A DNA stretch of 64,000 nucleotides. Source: Siderastrea siderea (Eukaryota > Cnidaria > Anthozoa > Scleractinia > Rhizangiidae). The DNA lies in assembly GCA_964030785.1 (NCBI GenBank), contig OZ034967.1, forward strand, positions 49,822,533-49,886,532, given 5' to 3'. The notes beneath the pieces are model-generated. The model was not told where the DNA came from. It saw only the letters and a program-made list of their open reading frames with translations, and did no database searches. The position numbers were made by a program, and so were the translations under genes. This document shows positions 1-9,525 of the stretch, piece by piece (the stretch's first letter is position 1; every line of letters starts with the position of its first letter).

Positions 1-490
1 GCATTTTATGCACTGACTTTTCGTGTCTGCTTTGCCCGGATATCGTACAGCTGTCATGACAACGGAATTGTTTACCGCCAAAACGGTAGGGGTCTGGGAC
101 TTGACTTTGTGGCGGGAAAAGGGAATCTGGTAACAAATGAAAATCGAAACAATAAAAAACGTCCAAAAAAGGTCATGCCATCGGAAAAAATTTCCCACTG
201 GCCACTGATGAAATTAGACAGAAACGGAAGGTATCTTTTTTAAATGAAGAATTTGACCGGCTGCCAAAAACAGAAACTTTATGCATGGAACACGAGAGTG
301 AGTTGATAGCAACATGATTTCATAAAGACCCATAAAATGAGTTTATTTGAGCTCCTTTGGTTATGTTTGGGAAGTAAAAGCCAGGATCTCCTGGTCGATG
401 TATCGATCATTTATGACATAAGGAGGCAAATCAATCTTCTTACTGTATCTTGCATCCTGGTTTCATTCAGCGAGGCAGATGTGGTAGGAT
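1..490. other. Left-edge sequence without a recognised gene
   Basis: AT-rich non-coding sequence. No splice-consistent exon, RNA gene or clear repeat was recognised. It may be an intron or upstream part of the gene whose terminal exon is duplicated just to the right, but no exon connects across it inside the window. Confidence 0.3.
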
Positions 491-1954
491 AATGAGCCGT
501 ATTCAGTGTTTCATCTTCCACTCACTAAAGGAAATTCCCTACGATGTACTCGGTGCTGTCAGAAATTCTCTTTCAATAAAACCCTGACCCTTGAAACCTC
601 CTCTGAAATCGACGTTATTAAGTGTACTGATCCAAAGTTTAGACGTACAGACCTAGTTCGGCAATACTTTAATTTAGCGATTTTTGTTTTGTTTGAATTA
701 ATATAGGTGCTCAACAAGAATGCCGAACGATTCTACTCGCGAAAAAAAAAACAAAAAAAACAACGACAAAAACAACAACAACAAAAACAAAGAAAAAAAA
801 GAAGAGAGAAAAAAAAACAAAGCTTCAAAAGGTTACTCATTACTTTAAAACAAGAAGTCAGCTAAACAAAATCTCCTTAATTATGGTCTTCTTTTACAAA
901 AATAACTGAAAAGTCGGTAGCTTTAAATTGATATAAAAAGCCCGCCCTCCTAGGATACAGATAGAGCAGCACTTCCATGATCCCTCCATGATACTCAGAA
1001 TACTGATAGTCAATAAAAGGCGAATGAACGACATAACCTACAACCATTTTCTTTCTCTTTCCAGAGAAGGCGAAAATTAATCGGAGGACGTAAAGAACAT
1101 AGCCCTTTTTCAGTTCGTGACGTCATCACTGAGTGACAGCAATGCTTTTGATAACCAATTGATGCACCTGGCACACTTCTAACAAAAAGTGCCTAAACTG
1201 AAGTGCTCACTTAAAATAAACCAGGGTTACACAAAGAAAAAGGAAAAAAGTTTTCTTGTGAAATTGATGCACAACGTGGCCTTGGCACTGGTTGACACTT
1301 CTAGTTGAAAATTTCCTTTCTCCTTAAGTTTAGTTGAAATCTTTTCTAATCCAAGGAAAGTCCATCAAATAGCCTACAAACTAAAAAAAATCAAATTGAG
1401 AACCAAAAACAATGGGACTGAGCGCTAAAACCAAAGATGACCGGGTACGGTGTCAGTTTTTCTCGTTCGAAAACTGTCCAAATTTTGAATTGCGCGCATG
1501 CCCGCGATCAAATTTGCCAAACAACCTCGGAAATTAAATGGAAGAAAAGTTTAGTTTCCATGCTGCAGATGAAGTTATAGACGTTTGTACGTTTGGACCG
1601 GGATTTGAGCAGACAGGATCCAAATTAAGGCATCATTGCCTTAAAATGGTGCTATTGTTGTTTTTAAACGGTTGGGAGTGAATGGGTTAATAATACCTGA
1701 AAAATAAATAATAAAAATAATTGTTTCATCTATTAAAATTATTTGAGTAATATGTTTTTCATGTCATGACGACATTTGCCTCGCGGTAGACTCAAAGACT
1801 CAAAATCGCATGCCATTCCCTGTAAAACTACTAGGGAAAACAATTGGGAAAGGTTCTAAATTGAGCCTACTTTGGCTATAAATAATTTTTAAACCATTTA
1901 CAATATATTGCCATATAGTAAGTCTGTGACTTTCCACTGTTATCTTCTCTTCAG

Positions 1955-2188
1955 AACATTTTAGAACCTTCCTATTTGATGCAGATGGCCGCTGTAGGCA
2001 AGATTCTGCAGCAGATAACAGATGACGATGAAACGCTATTGACGTCACTGACAGCACGCGTCAAACAACTAGAACGGTGTAAACTTTCGCCCGTGAAAAT
2101 CCCGTCGCCCCAACTAGCTGCCCCAGGGTCTCCGAGGATGGAAGGACATGAGCCGTGTTCTGTAGAGTTTTTTATTTCCACGCACTAA
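1955..2188 (+). CDS. Terminal exon of an unidentified gene (copy B)
   Basis: I do not recognise this protein. A pyrimidine-rich acceptor (TTATCTTCTCTTCAG) precedes an open frame starting NILEPSYLMQMAAVGKIL and running 77 residues to a TAA at 2186-2188. AATAAA lies at 2222-2227, so it looks like a last coding exon plus 3' UTR. The translated block is helical and acidic (QQITDDDETLL), then Lys/Arg- and Pro-containing. Upstream exons would have to lie left of the window, because none that fits is visible in 1-1954. A second copy of the exon lies 0.86 kb downstream. It could be the functional end of the gene or a duplicated fragment. Confidence 0.45.
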   Translation, partial: NILEPSYLMQMAAVGKILQQITDDDETLLTSLTARVKQLERCKLSPVKIPSPQLAAPGSPRMEGHEPCSVEFFISTH

Positions 2189-2819
2189 AAGAAATTCCCT
2201 TCGATGTCAGAAATTCTCTTTCAATAAAACTCTAACCCTTGAAACCTTCTCTGAAACCCATGTATTAAGTGAAATGATCCAAAGTTTAGACGTTCATACC
2301 TAGTTCGGCGATACTTTGATTTAGTGATCTTTGTTTTTAGGCGCTCAACAAGAATGCCGAACGATTCTAAGCAGAAAAAAAAAACAACAACAACAACAAA
2401 AAAACAGAGGGAAAAACGAGAGAAACAGGTCAAAGCTTCAAAAGTCGGCTGAACAAAATCGGCTTAAATATGGCCTACTTTTACAAAAATAATTCAGATA
2501 GTCACTGAAAGGCGAATGAACGATACAACCATTTTCTTTCTCTTTCTTTTAAAACAAAAATTAAGCGAAAATTTAGTAAAATTTTATCGAAAGACGTTAT
2601 ACCTGAAAAAAAAAAGAAAAATGAAAGACCGTTGCTTCATCTATTAAATTTATTTGAGTAATTTCTCAGCCTGTCTTTCATGTCATGACGACATTTGCCT
2701 TACGTACTATCAATCAGTGTGCTAAACCGGAAATTCAGATTCATAGACTCAAAATGGGATGACAATTGGGAAAGTTTCTAAAGTGAGCCTACTTTTTGCC
2801 ACTGTTATCTTCTCTTCAG

Positions 2820-2996
2820 AACATTTTAGAACCTTCCTATTTGATGCAGATGGCCGCTGTAGGCAAGATTCTGCAGCAGATAACAGATGACGATGAAACG
2901 CTATTGACGTCACTGACAGCACGCGCCAAACGGCGGGAAAAGCTGACTACTTTAATTTACTTTTTAGTTCGATTGAGTGACTTTTTTCTGAAATAA
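2820..2996 (+). pseudogene. Duplicated, 3'-truncated copy C of the same terminal exon
   Basis: The acceptor and first 37 or so residues repeat the exon at 1955 almost base for base. The sequences diverge after LTSLTARAK, where the frame runs into unrelated sequence and stops at 2994-2996. The conserved C-terminal tail and the AATAAA context of copy B are lost. This looks like a duplication remnant, although splicing into it cannot be excluded. Confidence 0.55.
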
Positions 2997-3169
2997 CTCG
3001 ACTTTTTGTTGCTTATTTCTACCAATCAACGTTTAAACTGAGTTTAAAAAGGCGAGTCAACACTGGTGTCGGCACAGAAGCCGTTTTATTTCTCCATTCG
3101 AAGCCATGCAACGCCATCAATAAAACTTCAAAAATCTAAAAGAAACATCGAGGGGGAGCTTTAATCGAA

Positions 3170-5724
3170 ATGTCTTTCATTTCAATTCATTTTGGAGGTA
3201 AGTTTAAAGTAAGCTTAAGCTCATTTTACAGTGAAAACAGTCAAGTCTTATTTTCATGTTTTCTTCGTTAACGTTTGCAGATGACCAGAAACTGTTGTTT
3301 AACTTGCTCTGTCCGTCAATTATTTTGTACAAAAACATCAAACTTCGATGTGGTTGTGAAAAACAAGGTGAGTTGTCAAACGAATTTTGAAGCTTAGTGG
3401 TGTATCTTCGAGACTTGTTCAGAGTTGTCAACTTTTGGCAGATATTTAAGCTTAAACTTACGCATTGTGAATTTGTCTATGAATTAAGTGCGAGATTGCT
3501 TTTTAAAAATTACTTCCAAGTTTCGTCCATCTGCCACGAGAGCCAAATCAGAAAGACTGGGTACAAAATTGATTGAGCTGACAAGAGGGAGACTGTTGTT
3601 GTTGTAATTCTAAGTGTAGATACAAATTCACTTATCCCAAGTTAAAAAAGCAATGCTTTATAACAAAAAAAAACAAAACAAAACAAAACAAAAAAAAAAC
3701 AAGACCACATAAGAAGCCTAGACAAATCTGAGAAAATATTTGTTCATTAATTCATTGATTCGTTCGTTCATTCATGATTGATGGATGGATGGAAAGATCA
3801 ATCGACCCATTCATTCTGTCAGTCAGCCATTTACCATTTTTCTTGCCAGTTGTTATAGATATTGCAGACGAAAATGGCTCACTGAAGCATCTCTCTGAGC
3901 GACCACATGAGCAATATGCATCAGAATACATTCAGGGGAGAGGAAATTATGTGCTTCTCAAAGCAACAAGTAAGCCTGTGTTTCCCATAGAGGTTTTATT
4001 AGGAACTACCAAGGAAAGTAAGTAAGGGGTAAGACTGAGAGAGTCCCAGCAGGAGTATCCCCAATTTGCTGTAAAAAATTTCGACATGTATCTATAATAT
4101 TGTTGTTTCATTTTAAAACTGTGCTGTTCCCATTTTTTTTTTGTAGAGAAGATTGACAGCTTGACTGGGAAGGAAACCTCCACATTTGAACCACTGTTGA
4201 ACAACCTGTCAGAAATATATCCTGATTTAATGTGTAAGTTAATTCATAATTCAGTGAAGGCACTGACCTCAATTCTGCTATCTGAGAGGTCAAGCATACA
4301 TTAATTATTTAACTCTAGAAGCACTAACTCCTAATCTCAAACCATGTGGACAATCACAATCTCGTATCCAGACGTCACTCTTCTATGCACTGAAATGTGG
4401 ATGATCTGCGTTTGAGGATGGGAAGTGGGGACAAAGATTGGCTCCAAGTTTACAGGAGGTGGGAAAAGAGTGGACAGGAAAGTGGCATTCCCAAGTTGGT
4501 GGGAAGGTGGGGAAATAGAGGGCATGGTGGTGTATAGGCTCGTAATCGAGCCTAGGTGGTGTAGTGGTTAGTGCACTGGTGGTTGGCGGCTCGACGCCCA
4601 GTCCCTGCCGTCGTGTTGTTTCCTTAGACAAGAAACTTTTCCCCACACTGTGTCTCTCTCCACTCAGGTGTATAAATGGGTACCAGTAACGTACTGCTGG
4701 GGGTAACCCTGCAATGGACTAGCATGCCATCCAGGGGGGAGTAGCAATACTCTCACTTGCTTCATTCTACAGAAACTGGGATAAGCTCCGGCTGTGTGGG
4801 CCTCCTTGGCTCATGTGCGATTTGACCTTTACCTTACAAAACATTGCATAATGTTTTCCAACCAAAACTTGCAGAGCGGTTGGAGCCACCAAAAAAGGGG
4901 GTAGGAACCACCATAAAGATTATGGGAAGCTGGAAGTCTGCCATCCCCCTCCTCCACTGTGCAACAACCCTCTCTGTACAGACCACATTAGTCATATCTA
5001 TTCTAATAGATGGAGGACCATTGTAGTTGTGTATGAAAAGAAAGCCCAATAAAAAATCAGGCTTGAACAGTATGCAAACCTATTACCCCAAGTTACCCAT
5101 GCAATGAGCTAACAAACCAAATGGGAGCTGGTCATCATGTGAGAGTTTGTTCGTAATATACCCGTGATATACCTTATAGGCTATGCAAACATCTCTGATT
5201 TTCTTTCTTTTCCATCCAAGTTTTACAAGGCAATCTGTTAACTAGAGACAAAGGGAAAAAATTGCAACTCTTGACTTTTAATGTTTGAGCAAACAAGACA
5301 AGGACAAGGGGAGCAGCAACCTGTTCCTTAAAAAAGGTGACACATTATGGAATGATGATTAAGGCAGTGGTTATAATAGTCAACTACTAATCATAGGAAA
5401 AGGTACTAGTAAATTAATTTATTCTGGGATGGTGGCAATCTTCAAACCAGGGCAAAAGCTGCAAACTAAGGAACTTAGAATGGATAACCCAATTTTTCTT
5501 CTTCTTCCTTTAATTCAACAGCTAAAGTGAACAACTACAAGATCAACCAAGATGCAGGTCCTCCAAACCAAGGCTTTCTGGTGCCTCCTCAGAAAAGCTC
5601 AGTGCAGACACGAGCCAAGTCCATCTCTAAAGGAGGGAATCCCAGATCTCCAGCCCAAAGAGCAGGCTCCATATCTGGGAGTACCTTACCTAAGATAAAA
5701 AGTTCTGCCAGAGTAACAAGATAA
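3170..5724 (+). CDS. C22orf15/CXorf65-like small protein, five exons
   Basis: Exons 3170-3197, 3281-3367, 3850-4017, 4147-4233 and 5522-5724 have GT/AG borders and matching phases, giving about 190 residues. The N terminus MSFISIHFG-DDQKLLFNLLC and the block VIDIADENGSLKHLSERP followed by YASEYI and NYVLLKA resemble the uncharacterised vertebrate C22orf15/CXorf65 proteins, which begin with a ubiquitin-like strand pattern. Function is unknown. The last exon encodes a basic Ser/Pro/Arg-rich tail (SVQTRAKSISKGGNPRSP) ending at TAA 5722. Two in-frame donors 48 nt apart, at 3970 and 4018, would allow isoforms with or without 16 residues. A full SINE-like repeat sits in intron 4. AATAAA at 5980 is a candidate polyadenylation signal. 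The gene is convergent with SAP18. The exon chain is well supported; family identity comes from remembered resemblance. Confidence 0.72.
4546..4832 (+). repeat. tRNA-derived SINE-like repeat, near full length
   Basis: It starts with tRNA-like promoter blocks (GTAGTGGTTAGTGCACTGG, then GGCTCGACGCC resembling a B box). A body follows containing TCTCTCTCCACTCAGGTGTA and ATGCCATCCAGGGGGGAGTA, and it ends at TGCGATTTGACC. The same body recurs on the minus strand at 37487-37803 and in partial copies near 22884, 29340 and 51950. It lies in intron 4 of the C22orf15-like gene. Confidence 0.7.
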
Positions 5725-6220
5725 ATCTTGTTGGATATGTTTTTTTTTGTTGTTGTTGTTGTTCAAGGTTTCATTTAGACAATAATGAGACAAATGTGCA
5801 ACAGATGCAGGATTTTGGTACATTCAAATGCAAGGTACATTCAGTGAAAAAACACATACATTTTAAAAGTAACATTTTAGACAAACACATACAATAACAA
5901 TTATTGTTTAAAAGTAACATTTTAGATGGCACTTTTTTAAGGAAAAAATGTTGCTCTAGTCACTTCACAAAAGAAATGTAATAAAACTACCATCATTTAC
6001 TTTCGAAAAGATCCCAACAGTTTTAAAACTTGTTAAGATTTGTAAAAATAGTTTTCTAAAACAGTTTTAGAATAAATGTTGGTCCATTTGTTGGTACTGA
6101 AGACCTGTTGCTTTGAGTTGTAAGACAACATCAATACATTGTATTATCTAATGCCCGAAAAAAAAACTTTTCTCAATTATCTACAAAACAAAAGAGGCAA
6201 TAAACACATTGATATCAGTG
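5725..6220. other. Convergent intergenic spacer with candidate 3' UTR
   Basis: This 496 bp gap separates the stop codons of the C22orf15-like gene and SAP18. It contains a GTT microsatellite-like tract near 5748-5762, a plus-strand AATAAA at 5980 and another AATAAA at about 6070. No gene is visible. A minus-strand polyadenylation signal for SAP18 was not obvious. Confidence 0.5.
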
Positions 6221-8575
6221 TCAATAAGGCCTGTCTCTTCTTCCCACTCTAGGCGGTTGAATAGCAACATCAATGAAATCTCCTATTTGAAACTTCTTTG
6301 CCTCTAGGGTGACAGCGTCATCATTCCCCTTGCGCCCTGCTGCTGTGGAACCAATCTCTTTCATAATAAACCCACCACGGCGAGCATCAGGAAATACTAT
6401 AGCAAAATCAAACACTGTGCCTCTACGTCTTGCATCAGGATTAACTTCTTTTACAAGGCTCATCAGTTCTTTCAGTGTGGCATCTTTCCTAAAACAAAAA
6501 CAAAAAATTTGTGTTAGGGTGATCTTTGCTAATGACATTTATATCTCTAATGTTGAAATTCAATAGAAAGAGGAGAAAAATTTAGTTAATAGGCAAAGTT
6601 TAAAAGAAAAAGGATGAGAACCAGCTTCAAATATCACAGCATTCGCAGACGTTTGTACAGCAGGGGAGGCAACTATTGCGATGCAGACATTCAAATATCT
6701 CTGAGAACCATGAGAACCAACAACAGCTACTCCACAAAAGGACACCTGAGAAATGCTGAATGAAGCATTGCTGGTGGGAAGCTGATAATATACTCTCACC
6801 AAGGAATCATCTCAACTTCAGCTGATGACATGAAGGATCTGATCATCCAATTGTTCTACAGTGGAACCCCATTATTCCGGTCAGCAACATGATACAGAGA
6901 ACCTCTGGTACCCAGGGAACGTGATACAAAACTCTGGCCGCAGTAAAAGGGTGCCTGAATTAAAGAAATTGGGGAGCTTATGCAACCACGACAGCAACGC
7001 CAAGGAAAACGTCACTTTAAAAATGAATTCCAAATGCTTCAAATTTCTTCGCGATAGTTTCATGTCATTCAAACTGTCTAATGTAGCCGAACAATGCGGA
7101 AGCTGACTTTGTAAGGACGGCGTTACAGTTCAGGTAGAAAAAAGAAAATTCACTGTCGTGTGTTCACGTTCTACATAAAACTTTGAATTTGGTCATTTCA
7201 TGTTGTTGTTTTGCAGGGGATGGCAAAGAAATGTACCAAAATCTGTATTGCACGTGCAGAGTCATTGTTTTGCTAATTAAACCTTTTGTTTTGTGACGTT
7301 CTTGCCAGCCGTTGCCGTCGTGTTTGCTTAAGTTCCCTATTATTACAACGTGGAAATGTCTCCAAGAGCTTATGTTCAGGCCAAAAGTGGATGCACCTAG
7401 TGGGCGTAGAGTTTTGATGTGCAAGTCATCTGCCAAAAGAAGCAGCTTTAACCCAAAACATTTACAAAATCTAGACATCTAAACATGCAATTAAGTGCCT
7501 CAAGCAAGTGCAACTTGACAGAAGCAAGCTGGAACCCAAGTTCCTGTAATTTGCATGGCACTTACCACGTGTACACTTGAAGTTCATTTGAGGGCAGAGC
7601 AGTCCTGGAATATTCATCCAACCTGTTTCAATGCAGGAATAAAAAATTTACACATTACTTGTGTGGTAACTACATTATTCAAATCAAATTAACATGCACT
7701 GTTCACTACTTATGCAATAGAGTTATATACAATAGAGTTCTTCTGCCTGCAGGAGGCAGGCAGTCATTTTGAATTACCAAAATACAAATCATCTGTTACA
7801 CAAGCTGTTACTGAAGCCTTTAGCAGCAACAAATTATAAACGCTGAAGTCGTCACTTATCGGAGGTTGAAGACAGCCTTACCACTGGTCCTGGCCGTTTA
7901 CGAGAGGTTCCAACTCTAGTAATTTGACTCATATGGCTCCGGCCATACGAGGAACACCGGCTTAAAGTGTGAATTGAAGTGTGATACTCCAGTGAGTTAG
8001 CTAGTAAGCTTAACTAATAATCTTGTGCACTCAAAAATAACTGTTGAACAGCTCTCACAGTAACAGGAAAAGCACCTTAGCTTCCGTAAAGATTATTTGA
8101 ACCATAATAACGGAGAAGGAAAGTGAAGGACAATAAATTGATGGAAAACACAAAGCAATTTGAATGTCAGCTAGCCGACACTGTTAATTTTTAGACCCTA
8201 GGACTGATTTGAATAGTCGCACTTTACCTGTGATGTCGACCTTGATTACAGAACACTCTCAGAAGCAACGGACAAGTCTGTAGAAATAAAAAAAAGCACA
8301 ACAGATTGAGCATTCTGTGTCAATGAAAACTGGGCTTATGACTATTTTACTTAAAGCTTTACAGTGTTTGAACCCAAGACGCACACTTCAGGGTACTTTA
8401 CGGACGTGTCTCATCTCTCTGGGATTAAGAAATAACCACATTTAACCTGTACCTTCTCCCTGTCAATCGATGCCTTCTGATCATTTGTTTCGCGTTCTTT
8501 TTCTCGATCTCTGTCTCGCGAACGGTTTCTAACTCCTCTCGAAGGAGAAAGAGCTCGACTCCGCGTGTCCGCCAT
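6221..8575 (-). CDS. SAP18: Sin3-associated polypeptide SAP18, four exons
   Basis: Exons on the minus strand are 8575-8453, 8277-8228, 7622-7566 and 6488-6221. All have GT/AG borders and compatible phases, giving 165 residues. The SAP18 ubiquitin-like fold is unmistakable: TCPLLLRVF, GRHHR, LDEYS, ELQVYTW, DATLKELMSLVKEV, FDFAIVFPD, KEIGST, GRKG and KFQIGDFIDVAI, ending in RPY. SAP18 bridges Sin3/HDAC repression and, with RNPS1 and acinus, the ASAP complex at exon junctions. The first 41 residues form an Arg/Ser/Asp/Glu-rich extension (RSRALSPSRGVRNRSRDRD), more RS-like than I remember from the human protein, which is about 153 residues. The ATG at 8575 is the first one in frame; upstream in-frame codons have only TTG. 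The gene is convergent with the gene to its left. Confidence 0.95.
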
Positions 8576-8754
8576 GTTGGTTTTGTCCGCGTACCTTAGT
8601 AACCAAGCCAAAAGTTGCCCTCCGTTCCAGGCTCGCTCTGTCTATGACATTTAAGAGGGGGTTGGGACATGTGGGAAATGGGAAAGGGGAAAGAGATGGA
8701 TGGTTAAAAATAAAGCTTTCAAATCATCCCTCATCTGTCAGTTACAGGCTTCTG

Positions 8755-8830
8755 TCAGTTACAAATATTGTTCAAATATTCAAATATTCAAATATTCATA
8801 TATGTTCAAATATTCAAGTATTGTTCATTG
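8755..8830. repeat. Short TTCAAATA-type tandem repeat
   Basis: Imperfect tandem copies of an octamer-like TTCAAATA unit lie just upstream of the SAP18 start. It looks like a simple repeat. A weak open frame across it (8644-9060) shows no family resemblance and was not called as a gene. Confidence 0.6.
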
Positions 8831-9351
8831 TTCAAGCGTGCCACAGAGACCACATCCTATACCGTACCGTGCTGCCTTCACTAAGAACCCAAATTAGAAC
8901 AAGAAGAGAGAATTCACCATTCGGAGTGGTAAGCTTGTATTATAATTCTATTTTCCTAGTTTGTATAGTGAGATGTCTTCGACCAGTGGATAGAACAATC
9001 GCTAAGATAAAGTGCACTCTCCCGCTTCATTTCAAGGGGCGAATTACAACGATAATGTGAAAACACCATTTCTAAGGGAGGAAATCTTCAAGGTTTCCTT
9101 CGGCAGCGTGTGAGCGAAATAAACTTTTTCAACAAACTTTATGTTGAAACACTGAATCATTCAAGACATGGGCAGGTGACGCGGCTAAGCTGACCATAAA
9201 TTGAAATAAAAGCACTCGTTGTTTCCCAATACCGTAGTATCTGAAGACAAGTTATAGCATTGCGTTGTGTGTATTTTGTGCCGTTTTTTTTTTTTTTTTT
9301 TTTCTGAGGAGGGTGCTTGCCACTTTTTAACGAAATTTTTCAAACTGAGCC

Positions 9352-9482
9352 ATTGAAACCTTACCCTGCAAGCAGAGGCCCTTCGATCTTCCTAGATAAG
9401 TCGGGAAGAGGAAGGGGTCCCTTCCTCTTCCCGACTTATCTAGAAAGATCGAAGGGCCTCTGCTCGCAGGGTATTGAAACCT
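9352..9482. repeat. Near-perfect hairpin (foldback repeat)
   Basis: Two arms of about 62 bp are reverse complements with only a few mismatches. The left arm contains CCCTGCAAGCAGAGGCCC and GATAAGTCGGGAAGAGG, the right arm their complements, and the centre at about 9417 has almost no loop. Both ends carry a TTGAAACCT-like border. It is probably a very short MITE or an inverted duplication. Confidence 0.85.
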
Positions 9483-9525
9483 AGAATCGCAAAGTAGCCA
9501 CACTATCCCGAATATTAATTTAATG

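Larger units (their letters stand above)
491..2996 (+). repeat. Tandem segmental duplication carrying a terminal-exon unit
   Basis: The block starting near 491 (ATGAGCCGT...) reappears from about 2148: the same 3' exon tail, the same polyadenylation-like AATAAA context, and the same downstream A-rich tract and AAAGCTTCAAAAG segment. The sequence before the exon at 1955 (TCATGTCATGACGACATTTG, near 1761) recurs near 2680. The exon itself is copied at 1955 and 2820. Unit 1 is about 1.66 kb. Unit 2 is shortened to about 0.8 kb by internal deletions and breaks off inside the exon near 2930. This is seen directly; the order of events is inferred. Confidence 0.8.

Noticed and set aside
8644..9060. 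138-residue open frame near the SAP18 promoter
   Set aside because: It runs through a tandem repeat, shows no domain resemblance and overlaps the likely promoter.
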